In this document: positions 54,969 through 63,251 of the stretch, in pieces | How positions within the stretch are numbered: the first letter of the stretch is position 1 | Layout: the number at the start of each line of letters is the position of its first letter | From: WTFY01 sp964614915 | GTDB taxonomy: Bacteria; Pseudomonadota; Gammaproteobacteria; UBA4575 | NCBI GenBank assembly: GCA_964614915.1 | Contig: CAZTNC010000011.1 | Location: 62,001-126,000 of the forward strand | Length of the DNA stretch: 64,000 nucleotides | Direction of reading: 5' to 3' | The notes under the pieces: model-generated | Databases searched by the model: none | Seen by the model: the letters and a program-made list of their open reading frames with translations, nothing else | What the model was told of the DNA's origin: nothing | Position numbers and translations under genes: made by a program

Positions 54969-55769
54969 TTATTCCGCCTGAAGATGGCGGATCAGGTTGT
55001 GATTGCAGTAGTTCTGGGTGTCCAGGATCAGCCGTTCCTGCAAAAGCTGTAGCTGGTACACGATGAACATCAGCACGATGCTGATGCACAAGGCGATCAG
55101 GGTGGAGTTGAACGCCACTCCCAGGCTCTCCGTGACCCCGGCGATGTTGCCTTCCACAGCCTTGTGCGCCTGACCCAGCGCATCTCCGATACCGCGCACC
55201 GTACCCAAAAATCCGATGGAGGGAATCGCCCAGGTGATGTAGCGGATGATGGACAGTTCGGAGTCGAGGCGCTCGGATTCGGATTCACACACACTGCGGG
55301 TGGCCGAGGAGACGTCCTGGATGTTGCGGGTGGAGTTGAAGCGGTGCAGGGCGACCTGCAGGGCACGCGGCAGCAGATAGCCCTGCTGTTCTTCGGGCAG
55401 GGACTGGATCTGGCGGCTGAGTTTTTGCATGTCCTGGGGCAAAAACCGGATTCCCTCCTTGGCGTGCAGCAGATCCATGTCGAGCATGTCTCGCTCGCGC
55501 AGCAGGTGGCTGGCCTTGTAGCCCATGATCACCAGGGCCCAGAACATCAGGATGAAACAGGTCTCCTGTTCGTAGTCACGAACCAGCACGTACACCGAGC
55601 GTTTCGGCACGTAGTCCCGGTCGAGATTGATCTGCACCGCCTGCTGCTCGAGTTCGGCTTCGGCGGTCGGGCGGACGATGGTCACGTACACCGCATGCAC
55701 GATGATCGTGATCACCAGCAGGCTGAAAATCTGGTAGGTGAATTCGGGGGAAAACGGTTTTTTCATCAT
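54969..55769 (-). CDS. MotA/TolQ/ExbB-family proton channel subunit
   Basis: A 266-residue inner-membrane protein with four predicted helices (about 11-33, 70-88, 175-195 and 215-240) and a large cytosolic part between the second and third. The family signatures are WAIPSIGFLGTVRGIGDAL, equivalent to the TolQ/ExbB motif APLLGLLGTVxGI, and GVAFNSTLIALCISI. In known relatives five copies surround two single-helix partners and turn proton flow into mechanical work. The expected partner genes, tolR, exbD or motB, are absent; the two VWA proteins carry a suitable helix instead. An extra periplasmic loop (about 34-69) lies between helices 1 and 2. Confidence 0.85.
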   Translation of the reverse strand: MMKKPFSPEFTYQIFSLLVITIIVHAVYVTIVRPTAEAELEQQAVQINLDRDYVPKRSVYVLVRDYEQETCFILMFWALVIMGYKASHLLRERDMLDMDLLHAKEGIRFLPQDMQKLSRQIQSLPEEQQGYLLPRALQVALHRFNSTRNIQDVSSATRSVCESESERLDSELSIIRYITWAIPSIGFLGTVRGIGDALGQAHKAVEGNIAGVTESLGVAFNSTLIALCISIVLMFIVYQLQLLQERLILDTQNYCNHNLIRHLQAE

Positions 55770-55771
55770 GC

Positions 55772-56008
55772 TCAGATGTCCGTTGGGAAACTCACGGGCT
55801 TGTCGGCTGAGACTTCTTCGCTGGGCACGAACTCCTCCAGGGGCGGGGCACGTCGTGTGCCGCGGTCCCCGGTTGCCCCGGGAGCAGCGTCTTCGCCCTG
55901 GCGGGCTGCAGACGTTGCGGTGTTCTCAGGCATCTCTTCTGTGGGTTCGGGAGTGGCTGCCAGCGAGGGAGCCAGCATGGCCAGCAACAACGCCGTGTAA
56001 AGTTTCAT
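55772..56008 (-). CDS. small secreted protein, function unknown
   Basis: A 78-residue product with a clear signal peptide (MKLYTALLLAMLAPSLA) followed by a Pro-, Glu- and Ala-rich stretch with no predicted secondary structure and a short conserved-looking tail, ADKPVSFPTDI. I recognise no family. It sits between the PEGA/SUMF1 gene (six bases) and the TolQ-like gene (two bases), a spacing that argues for a real gene. A periplasmic linker or tether of the complex is possible. Confidence 0.55.
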   Translation of the reverse strand: MKLYTALLLAMLAPSLAATPEPTEEMPENTATSAARQGEDAAPGATGDRGTRRAPPLEEFVPSEEVSADKPVSFPTDI

Positions 56009-56014
56009 GTCCCG

Positions 56015-58087
56015 CTAATCCAGGTACCGGGCAATACGAAAACCAACATCAACATGCCGTTTATTATCCTGATCCCGGTAGCTGAGTCGAGTGCTGCTGA
56101 GGGTGCTGCGCATCCAGGAGGCGCCACGGATGACGTGCTTGGTTCCCGTGGTAGGACCTGCAGGGTCGACATAGGTCTCCTCGTTCAGGGCCGGGTAGAT
56201 GCTGTGGTAGTCGTGGCACCATTCGGCGACGTTGCCGTCCAGGTCGAACAGTCCCAGAGGATTGGGTCCGAAGCTTCCCACCGGCGCGGCCACAGCAAAT
56301 CCGTCGTCATAGCCGTCGATGATGTCCTCGAGCAGGCCGCTTGCAGCATGGTCCGCGTAATTCCCGGTTACCTCCACCGGCGGGTACTCATCACCCCAGG
56401 CATATTTCGCCAGCTTCCCACCGGGGCGCCAGCGGGCCACCCACTCCCATTCGCTTTCCGTGGGCAGGCGATAGCCGGCGGGAAGGGGGGTCTTGGCCAC
56501 CCAGGTTCCGTTTTTTTCCTCGTATACGGGCTCCAGCCCTTCGCGCTCGCTCAGCCAGTTGCAGTAGCGCACCGCATCCGCCCAGGTGAGGTTGACGACC
56601 GGAAGGTCGGGGGCGGACAGGTCATGGCCGCGGTAGTTACCGGAGTGATGGGAAGGCATGAAGGCATTGAAGTGGGCATTGGTGACCTCGCGGACCGCCA
56701 TGTAGAACGGTCGTTGCAGTGCGACGCTATGCTGGGTTTCGTTGGTGCGCCGCCCCTGTTCACGCCGCGGGGCACCCATGGAAAATGTACCGCCGTCCAG
56801 GCGGATGAGGGTCTCGCCCTGGTGGGTGGTGATGCGGGCAGGCGCGTCTTGCCTGCTGTGGGCTGCAGCCGGTTTCAGCGTGACGGCGATGACCTGCGGG
56901 GTGTCCACGAGCGGAGTGATGGTTTGCGTGTGGCTGAGGTATCCGGGTTTTCGCACCTCAAGGCGCTGTGGCGCGCTCGGCAGCTCAAGGCGGAGTTTGC
57001 CGCGGCCTGAGGTTTTACCCTCGACGAGCACCTCGGCATCCTCGGGGGTGGCCTGCACAATCACGGTGCCCAGCATGGCTTCCAAATGCATAGTGAAGGT
57101 TTTCTGTTGTCCCGGCTCGATTTCGAGGACCTGATAGCCGGGACGGTAGCCGGGCTTGGTCAGGGTGATGCGGTGCTCGGTATTCGGAGCCAGCGCAAGG
57201 CTTAACGGGGTTTGGCCTTTGTCGAGGTTATCGATGGTGATGCTTGCACCGGGAGGGACGCTGGCGATCCTCACATGAGCGGTGCCGGCCTGCAACTGCG
57301 CCAGCGGCAGCACGAGCGGCTGGCCAGCAACCACCAGAAAATCCACGGTGTAGGGCAGGTAGTCCGGGTGGTGCAGGTCAAGCCGGTATTCCCCGGCCAT
57401 CAGTTCCAGCCTCAAGGGGGTCTGTCCTTGGCGGGTCCCGTCCAGCCAGGCCTCTACATGCGGGGGCCGTGAATCGATGGACACTTCCGCCCATCCGGGC
57501 TGCAGCTGGATTTCAAGGTCCTGTTGCTTGTGCTTGCCCTCGATGACCAGTTGCGTCGTGTAGGGCAGGTAACGGTCGGCTGTCGCCTGTAGGACATAGG
57601 TTCCGGCTTCAAGTTGAAGGCGCTGGATCGGGGCACTCCCGAAGGAAGTGTTGTCAATCTGGATGTACACCCCGCGTTCGGGGGCGCTGGTGATGTCCAA
57701 GTAGCCGGGCAACTTGAGCAGGGAAAATACCAAGGTCTGAGAGGCCTGAGTGCCGACCTGGATCTCCCGCTCCAGAGGATGGTATCCGGCCCGCCGTGCC
57801 TCCAGCCGGTAGGTGCCGGGGCGCACCAGGTAGCGTCCCTGCACGTGGACCGGCCAAGGCATGCCCCGCAGGCTGATCGAGTCTGCCGGAGGGTCTATTT
57901 CGATCTGCAGGCTCTTGGACGTGAGCACGTGGATGAGGACCAGCACCAGGGAGAGAAAGATGAGAACCCCGGTCAGGGTCAGGAGACGACGGCCCAAGTG
58001 CTTCGACTTTCGACTGGCCGTCTTTGGCAGCGCCACGGGCCGGATCACTTCACCGTGCGGGACTGCTGGGTCAGATCGTCTCTTCAC
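56015..58087 (-). CDS. membrane-anchored protein with five PEGA repeats and a cysteine-less SUMF1 domain
   Basis: A 690-residue protein: basic cytosolic start, one membrane helix at about 35-56, five PEGA-type beta domains (about 60-122, 128-190, 198-262, 270-335 and 340-405; repeated cores such as AGTYVLQATADRYLPY and AGEYRLDLHHPDYLPY), and a C-terminal sulfatase-modifying-factor fold (425-688; GGTFSMGAP, YRLPTESEWEW, GLFDLDGNVAEW, VDVGFRIAR). The copper-binding cysteine pair of true formylglycine-generating enzymes is absent: the segment reads RGASWMRSTLSSTR. It is thus probably a binding module, not an enzyme. PEGA repeats often contact cell-wall or surface polymers. GTG start; overlaps the TPR gene by 17 bp. 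Confidence 0.82.
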   Translation of the reverse strand: MKRRSDPAVPHGEVIRPVALPKTASRKSKHLGRRLLTLTGVLIFLSLVLVLIHVLTSKSLQIEIDPPADSISLRGMPWPVHVQGRYLVRPGTYRLEARRAGYHPLEREIQVGTQASQTLVFSLLKLPGYLDITSAPERGVYIQIDNTSFGSAPIQRLQLEAGTYVLQATADRYLPYTTQLVIEGKHKQQDLEIQLQPGWAEVSIDSRPPHVEAWLDGTRQGQTPLRLELMAGEYRLDLHHPDYLPYTVDFLVVAGQPLVLPLAQLQAGTAHVRIASVPPGASITIDNLDKGQTPLSLALAPNTEHRITLTKPGYRPGYQVLEIEPGQQKTFTMHLEAMLGTVIVQATPEDAEVLVEGKTSGRGKLRLELPSAPQRLEVRKPGYLSHTQTITPLVDTPQVIAVTLKPAAAHSRQDAPARITTHQGETLIRLDGGTFSMGAPRREQGRRTNETQHSVALQRPFYMAVREVTNAHFNAFMPSHHSGNYRGHDLSAPDLPVVNLTWADAVRYCNWLSEREGLEPVYEEKNGTWVAKTPLPAGYRLPTESEWEWVARWRPGGKLAKYAWGDEYPPVEVTGNYADHAASGLLEDIIDGYDDGFAVAAPVGSFGPNPLGLFDLDGNVAEWCHDYHSIYPALNEETYVDPAGPTTGTKHVIRGASWMRSTLSSTRLSYRDQDNKRHVDVGFRIARYLD

Positions 58088-59615
58088 ATAGAATACTCAG
58101 GCGTTCGGCCTTCATGTCCGGGGTCACGTGGAGGGTTTTTCGAACGTCACGGTAGCCGGGCCGCGAGCCGATGATTGTGTACTGGCCCGGCTTGAGCCGA
58201 ACGTCCTGGCGTTCGAAGCGGCCGAGCTTGCCAACCCGGAAAATGGTCACCTCGGTCAAGTTGTCCGAATACAGGGCAATCCTGACTGGCTGGCGGGCCA
58301 GCACTAACACCTCCTGCAAGGCTTCTGCACTTTGCAGGATGCGGTGGCCCGGACTGTGGTCCAGGGCGGAGATCTCATCCAGCAGTGCCTGTGCCTCGGT
58401 CGATACGCCCGTTGAGTACAGGCGCTCGTGGCGTTCCAGATAGTGGTCCAGCTTTGCAAGCACGGCCGCGCGGTACTGGGTTCGGGTGGCAGCTTCCCCG
58501 GCATGGGGGGCTTGCGGGTCCAGCGCCAGCAATTGCTGCCAGCTCTGTGCTGCAAGGGACCATTGCTCCTGTTTCTCGAAATGGGATGCCTCAGCTTTCA
58601 GCGAAGCGATTTTTTCCTCGCGCACGACCTCATCGACTCGGCGCAATCCCTGGGCAGGACGTTTGGAGTCGGGTACCAGTGCCTGGGCCTTGCGAAACGC
58701 TGCACGAGCGTCTTCGAACTGGCGGGATTGCAGCAGGGCATACGCCTGGCTCATCTGCCGGGAAAATTCCGCTTCGGCCAAACGCTCCGTAATCCGCTGC
58801 AGTGCGGAAGCGGCCTCAGCAGACAGCGGATCCAGGGCGAGCGCTTGCCGGTATGCCTGCTCGGCGGCCTGCAGGCGGTTGGCTGCCTCGAAGTGACCGC
58901 CCGTCTCCAGCAATGCGAACAGCTCGCCAAGGGTCTCGGTGCGTTTCAGACCTTCAAGAGCCAGGCGGTTGTGCGAATCGATGGCGAGGGCCAGGTTGAA
59001 ATGCCGTTTTGCAACCTCGCCCTGGTTTTGCAAGAGGGCCTGATCCCCCTGCACGAGCGCTTGCTCGAGCACGGCATCAACGCGGTTTTGCAGGGTCAGC
59101 AGGGCGTCCGCCGACTGCTCGTACAGGCGGATCGCCTCGGCAAAATCCTGTTTGCGAAACTGCACATCCCCGGCCTGCCCGCTCGCAACCGCCTCGGCAA
59201 AGTCCTGGCCTGCCCACTGCTCAACCCCTTGCTGTTGCAGGATGTCCTGCCTTTCGATGATGCTAAGCAGCAGGGCTTCAGCCTGCAGCTTCTGGGCTGC
59301 GTACTCCTGTTCAGTAAACCCCGCAGGCATTTCAGCCAGGGCTTCGGGCACACCGCTCGGCTCGGAGTAGGTTTCCGGGGGCTCTTGCAGGGGCACGACG
59401 GGTTCCTGCTGCAGCGGCCCGGAGGATCGTTGCTGGTCGACCACCCCAGGCAATATCCAGAACACCAGCACCGCCACTGACGCCAGCCCAACGAACACAA
59501 GGGCAAGCAGGGCGTTCCGGTTGGCATTGGAGAGTTGATTGTCGGAATCAGTACCAGCGGCGCGCAGCGATGCGGGATCGATCGGTTCAACCGGTGTGGA
59601 CTTGTCCTTGCGCAT
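58071..59615 (-). CDS. membrane-anchored TPR protein with PEGA-like C-terminus
   Basis: A 514-residue protein: cytosolic tail, membrane helix at about 36-56 (LALVFVGLASVAVLVFWILP), a Pro/Glu-rich linker, then helical repeats of TPR type from about 95 to 420 (for example NRLQAAEQAYRQALALDPLS and WSLAAQSWQQLLALDPQAP) and a C-terminal PEGA-like segment (DVRLKPGQYTIIGSRPGYRD). It should be anchored in the inner membrane with its repeats in the periplasm, fit to hold partners together. It overlaps the PEGA/SUMF1 gene and is seven bases after the larger lipoprotein gene. Confidence 0.75.
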   Translation of the reverse strand: MRKDKSTPVEPIDPASLRAAGTDSDNQLSNANRNALLALVFVGLASVAVLVFWILPGVVDQQRSSGPLQQEPVVPLQEPPETYSEPSGVPEALAEMPAGFTEQEYAAQKLQAEALLLSIIERQDILQQQGVEQWAGQDFAEAVASGQAGDVQFRKQDFAEAIRLYEQSADALLTLQNRVDAVLEQALVQGDQALLQNQGEVAKRHFNLALAIDSHNRLALEGLKRTETLGELFALLETGGHFEAANRLQAAEQAYRQALALDPLSAEAASALQRITERLAEAEFSRQMSQAYALLQSRQFEDARAAFRKAQALVPDSKRPAQGLRRVDEVVREEKIASLKAEASHFEKQEQWSLAAQSWQQLLALDPQAPHAGEAATRTQYRAAVLAKLDHYLERHERLYSTGVSTEAQALLDEISALDHSPGHRILQSAEALQEVLVLARQPVRIALYSDNLTEVTIFRVGKLGRFERQDVRLKPGQYTIIGSRPGYRDVRKTLHVTPDMKAERLSILCEETI

Positions 59616-59622
59616 CGCCGTA

Positions 59623-60795
59623 TTAAGTGCTGTGCGGAGCGCTTTCGGCCTGTGCCAGCCCCGTCTCGTTCAGGTAGATTTCGCGCAGCAGCGCCCGCCA
59701 TTTGCGGTACTGTTCTTCGATGGTGCCCGTAATCTCTACGGTACGTCCTTGGATATCCAGCACCATCGGGCGCACTTCAGTCTTGAGGGAATCTCCCAGC
59801 TCGCGGATGGCATCGTCATGGATTTGGGCTTCCTTGCCGATGTCGATGCCATCCTTGTACAGCATGGCTCCCGTGGTCACGAGGCCCGGAGCGTCCCGCA
59901 GCAGACCCACCAGCGTGATGGCCGCTGCAGCGAGCTTGGTTCGTGTGGCACGGCGTTCGATGGCACGTTTTTGCCGGACTTCCAGCAGGTAATATTTGCG
60001 CCAGTTTGTGTAAGGTCGGTACATCACGCTGTGGAAATTTGCATAGTACTCGTTGATCGTATCGACGAACAAAAACTCGCGCTCGCGGATCTTGCGCACC
60101 CGAAGCAGCATGGGATCCTCCCGGGCCGGCAGGCGAGCCACATTGACCTGCCCGCCTTGCTCCCACACGAGGTAATCGGAGAACGGGTCGGGCGAGATGC
60201 TGGCGGCATAGCGAAGCTCGGAGGTGTTGCGGATGCGGATCAGTTGCCGGTCGGTCAGTTTCTTTCGGTGGCGGTAGATATCATTGGCGACGCGGTTGTA
60301 GACGTGCTGGTAGACATCATTACCGGGATCGATCTCGAAGTAGTCGAGTTCGACCAACTCGGCCGTGTACTTTTTCTCAAACCACAGACTGCCGGTACTG
60401 TCCGACACATGGACCTCGAGCAGCAACTCTTCACCGTTGGAAGTGATGATCGTGCTGCGGACCACCACGTCCGCAATATGTGAGGCGGCTGGCAGCACCC
60501 GGATAGCGCCCCAGCCACTGGCGCGCTGCAGGGTCTCTTTCAGGTGGTAGGCCATATAGCGCGCTTCAGCAGCCCGAATATCCTCGTGAATGCTTTCCTG
60601 TTTCTGCTGCTCGGTAATTTCACCTTTCTCAAACAACAGCACCCCGACATCCAGCAGCTGACTTTCCTGCAGCTGTACAGTTTCTGACTCAATCTCTTCC
60701 CCGCCTGAAACCCGAACCGTGTTGGGCGCGCAGCTACTGGTCAAAAGAATGATGCTCAGCCACAGTGAGGCAAGAGCTGGTCGGTACACGGTCAT
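59623..60795 (-). CDS. envelope lipoprotein, function unknown
   Basis: A 390-residue lipoprotein: signal peptide and lipobox TSSC with the lipidated Cys at residue 22, followed by Ala at +2, which by the Lol rule of enterobacteria predicts the outer membrane. An alpha/beta part follows (VGVLLFEKGEI, GAIRVLPAASHIADVVVRST, LLLEVHVSDSTGSLWFEKKY), similar in style to periplasmic auxiliary lipoproteins but not assigned. Around residues 287-315 is a small-residue-rich hydrophobic stretch (KLAAAAITLVGLLRDAPGLV) that could insert into a membrane or oligomerise. The ATG at 60795 overlaps the stop of the first lipoprotein gene. Confidence 0.7.
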   Translation of the reverse strand: MTVYRPALASLWLSIILLTSSCAPNTVRVSGGEEIESETVQLQESQLLDVGVLLFEKGEITEQQKQESIHEDIRAAEARYMAYHLKETLQRASGWGAIRVLPAASHIADVVVRSTIITSNGEELLLEVHVSDSTGSLWFEKKYTAELVELDYFEIDPGNDVYQHVYNRVANDIYRHRKKLTDRQLIRIRNTSELRYAASISPDPFSDYLVWEQGGQVNVARLPAREDPMLLRVRKIREREFLFVDTINEYYANFHSVMYRPYTNWRKYYLLEVRQKRAIERRATRTKLAAAAITLVGLLRDAPGLVTTGAMLYKDGIDIGKEAQIHDDAIRELGDSLKTEVRPMVLDIQGRTVEITGTIEEQYRKWRALLREIYLNETGLAQAESAPHST

Positions 60796-61535
60796 TCGCC
60801 CTCCACAGGAGGCGAAGGGTTCGTGCTCGCCTGCTGCTCCTTGTACTTGCGGTACTCGTCCCAAAGCTTGTCGCGCAACACGGGATCACGCTCTTTTTGT
60901 GCTGCTTCGCGAAGCTGCCGGGCAACGACATCATCATCGTCTCCACTGGGAATGTCGGCCGGCGGCGGTGCGCTGTGAGTCCCCTGGTTGTCGCGCTCTT
61001 CTGCACCTTCCTTCGAGTCATCGTCCGGGTCTCCGACTTCGACCGAGGATGAGCCAGAACCCGTCTGGGCCTCGGCCCCGGACGTCTTCTCTACCGGTGT
61101 CGCAGGGTCCATTGCGCGCGCGGGTTCCTGTTCGGACTCAACTTCATGTCCTTCGCTGGCAGACGCTTGCTCGTAGGCCCGTCTTTCGGCTTGGGCTTTT
61201 TCAAATTCCTCGTGGATCTGTTCGTCATAGCGTCCCAACGCCTCTTCAAGTTGCTGGTCGAGGACGGCTACTTCCTCATCGTCGGTACGGACAGGGGCTT
61301 GTGCATCGGATGTCCTTGCCTTGGGATCGATCGATTCTTGCGGTTGGCGGGGTGAGTCCTGCTGCTCGGCTTGTTCATTCGGAGGCTGGTCTGGGCCTTC
61401 CTGCTGGGAATCGCGGGAAGGACTGGACTCGGGTATTGGCAGGCTCGGCATGGACTTTGAAGATGGGGTGTCGCAAGCACCAAGCCATGTGCCCAGCATC
61501 AGGATCAACCACAGCCGCAAGCCATGTCTCGCCAT
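60792..61535 (-). CDS. acidic low-complexity lipoprotein, function unknown
   Basis: A 247-residue lipoprotein and the first gene of the operon. The signal ends in the lipobox LGAC with Cys21; the +2 residue is Asp, which retains lipoproteins in the inner membrane under the enterobacterial Lol rule. The rest is rich in Glu, Asp, Ser, Pro and Gln with a short charged helical patch (VLDQQLEEALGRYDEQIHEE) and a basic helical end (AAQKERDPVLRDKLWDEY). No family recognised. I take the ATG at 61535; 18 codons further upstream are open but would bury the signal peptide. Confidence 0.65.
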   Translation of the reverse strand: MARHGLRLWLILMLGTWLGACDTPSSKSMPSLPIPESSPSRDSQQEGPDQPPNEQAEQQDSPRQPQESIDPKARTSDAQAPVRTDDEEVAVLDQQLEEALGRYDEQIHEEFEKAQAERRAYEQASASEGHEVESEQEPARAMDPATPVEKTSGAEAQTGSGSSSVEVGDPDDDSKEGAEERDNQGTHSAPPPADIPSGDDDDVVARQLREAAQKERDPVLRDKLWDEYRKYKEQQASTNPSPPVEGE

Positions 61536-61587
61536 TCTTTTACTGCCCTGCAAGTTCTTCTGGACCCGGATGAAATCTTTTCGCATC

Positions 61588-61593
61588 ACTATA
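61588..61593 (-). promoter_or_regulatory. -10-like element for the envelope operon
   Basis: TATAGT on the minus strand, 52 bp before the first gene of the operon. The -35 region is poor. It lies in the 209-bp gap shared with the divergent hydroxylase gene. Confidence 0.3.
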
Positions 61594-61709
61594 CTTGAAT
61601 TGGGAATGTACGGGCCAGCCAGCGCCGGTCACGGATGTCGTTCTCACCGGTAGCGAAAACCTACCGATTACAATCCCTTATGGAGCCCATAGGGCCGCAT
61701 GGAAAAAGA

Positions 61710-61738
61710 TTGACAACCCCCAGCGCGGCGCCTAGAAA
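61710..61738 (+). promoter_or_regulatory. promoter of the fatty-acid hydroxylase gene
   Basis: A perfect TTGACA (61710-61715), a 17-bp spacer and TAGAAA (61733-61738). The expected start site is about 61745, the first base of the ATG, so the message could be leaderless. Confidence 0.5.
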
Positions 61739-61744
61739 GGTCTC

Positions 61745-62557
61745 ATGTTTTCTGAGATTTCCATGGATGCCGAAGTGCTGGTTCGCCTGTCGACCTTTGC
61801 AGGCCTGTTCGCCGTATTCGCCGTGTGGGAACTTTTGGCTCCACGCCGCACCCAGCACCATTCGCGAAGCGTACGCTGGCTCAACAACCTGGCCATCATG
61901 GTGTTGAACGGACTGATCGTGCGGCTCGGGATTCCGCTGGCCGCAGTAGGTACGGCCATCGTTGCACAAGACCAGAACCTCGGCTTGCTGAATCTGGTGA
62001 GCTTGCCTGCATGGTTTGCCATGATCGTGGCCATCCTAGCGCTGGACCTGATACTGTACCTTCAGCACCTAGTATTTCACCATGTGGACTTTTTGTGGCG
62101 GCTGCACCGCATGCACCATGCGGACCTGGAAGTGGACGTCACGACCGGCTTGCGGTTTCACCCCATCGAGATCGTGCTGTCCATGGCAATCAAGATGGCG
62201 GCGGTACTTGTGCTGGGGGCTCCGGTGGTAGCTGTGATCGCTTTTGAAGTGCTGCTGAATGCAAGCTCACTGTTCAACCATGCGAACATTCGCATACCGG
62301 AAAAAGTGGACCGGATCATGCGGTACTTTATCGTGACACCGGACATGCACCGGGTGCATCACTCGGTAGTGCGGCAAGAAACCAACAGCAATTTCGGCTT
62401 CAATGTACCCTGGTGGGACTATTTGTTTGGAACCTACCGCGCCTCACCGCAGGCCGGCCATCTTGGCATGAAAGTCGGTATCGAGTACTTCCGGACCCAG
62501 CGTGACCTGTGGCTGGATCATTTGCTGTTACAGCCATTCAGGAAAACGGCCGGGTAA
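61745..62557 (+). CDS. sterol desaturase / fatty-acid hydroxylase family protein
   Basis: A 270-residue membrane enzyme with four or five helices and the histidine clusters of the non-haem di-iron family: HLVFHH near residue 112, HRMHHAD near 126, and HRVHHSVVRQETNSNFG near 207. These coordinate the iron pair that hydroxylates or desaturates lipids with O2. The substrate cannot be told from sequence; bacterial members act on fatty acids, hopanoid-like lipids or ether lipids. It is divergent from the envelope operon. Confidence 0.88.
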   Translation: MFSEISMDAEVLVRLSTFAGLFAVFAVWELLAPRRTQHHSRSVRWLNNLAIMVLNGLIVRLGIPLAAVGTAIVAQDQNLGLLNLVSLPAWFAMIVAILALDLILYLQHLVFHHVDFLWRLHRMHHADLEVDVTTGLRFHPIEIVLSMAIKMAAVLVLGAPVVAVIAFEVLLNASSLFNHANIRIPEKVDRIMRYFIVTPDMHRVHHSVVRQETNSNFGFNVPWWDYLFGTYRASPQAGHLGMKVGIEYFRTQRDLWLDHLLLQPFRKTAG

Positions 62558-62702
62558 CAGTTGCGGACAAGGTCAACCTGCAGCGCTCTCATGCAGGAAT
62601 TAGTTGTTTGTAGAAATCATGTGCTGGCGAGCCCGCCATGCGCCAGCTTGGCACAGGGCTTTTGGCACACCAGCCACCAGGAAGTCCTGGTGAAAATCCG
62701 CG

Positions 62703-63218
62703 TTACTTGTGGATGACCCCGCATGCAATGCGCGGTCCGGCAGCGCCAGCCGGATCCGACTGGTAGTCATCGGGTCCTGCGTGGATGACGATGGCTGCGC
62801 CGTCCTCATCGAACAACGAGGGATCCAGTACCAGTCCTGTATTAAGAATCTCGATTTCGAGGCTTCCAGAGGCTGGCACGTGGATGTTGGGCATATCGCC
62901 CGCGTGCATCCCGTCGGCACTTAGCAGGCCGTGCTTGTGGCCGTGCGGGTTGAAATGCCCGCCCGCGGACTTGAAGGGCGCCTCGCATTTCCCAATCGAA
63001 TGTACATGAAATGCATGGGCTCCCTCAGGCAAGCCGTGCAGCTTGGCATGCAGCAGCGTGCCATGCGAGGTCCTGTGGAGCATCACCTTGCCCACCTGCT
63101 GGCCGTCTGCATTCATTATCTGGGCGTGTGCCTGCTTCGCGGCCACAGCCCATTGGGGCACTGCAACTGACACGACTAGGGCCAGCAGTGCTGTAAGAAA
63201 ACGTGGTTTGACTTTCAT
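62703..63218 (-). CDS. sodC: periplasmic Cu-Zn superoxide dismutase
   Basis: A 171-residue exported enzyme (signal peptide to about residue 26, AVA-AK). Copper and zinc ligands are visible in HAFHVHSIGKC, GGHFNPHGHKHG, the HAGDMPN region and VIHAGPDDY; the structural disulfide cysteines are in GKCEAP and RIACGVIHK. It dismutates superoxide in the periplasm. An AGAGGAAG site precedes the ATG. It lies 33 bp after the copper ATPase gene and is probably cotranscribed with it. Confidence 0.95.
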   Translation of the reverse strand: MKVKPRFLTALLALVVSVAVPQWAVAAKQAHAQIMNADGQQVGKVMLHRTSHGTLLHAKLHGLPEGAHAFHVHSIGKCEAPFKSAGGHFNPHGHKHGLLSADGMHAGDMPNIHVPASGSLEIEILNTGLVLDPSLFDEDGAAIVIHAGPDDYQSDPAGAAGPRIACGVIHK

Positions 63219-63251
63219 AACTTCCTCTTTTGGGTCTGGGGATCGGGAAAA

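Noticed and set aside
56015..58087. Active formylglycine-generating enzyme
   Set aside because: The fold is present but the catalytic cysteine pair is absent and no sulfatase gene is nearby.
51500..61535. Zorya-type anti-phage system
   Set aside because: There is a MotA/TolQ-type subunit, but no ZorB peptidoglycan-binding protein and no helicase or nuclease effector. The PEGA, TPR, VWA and lipoprotein content is different, and no other defence genes adjoin.
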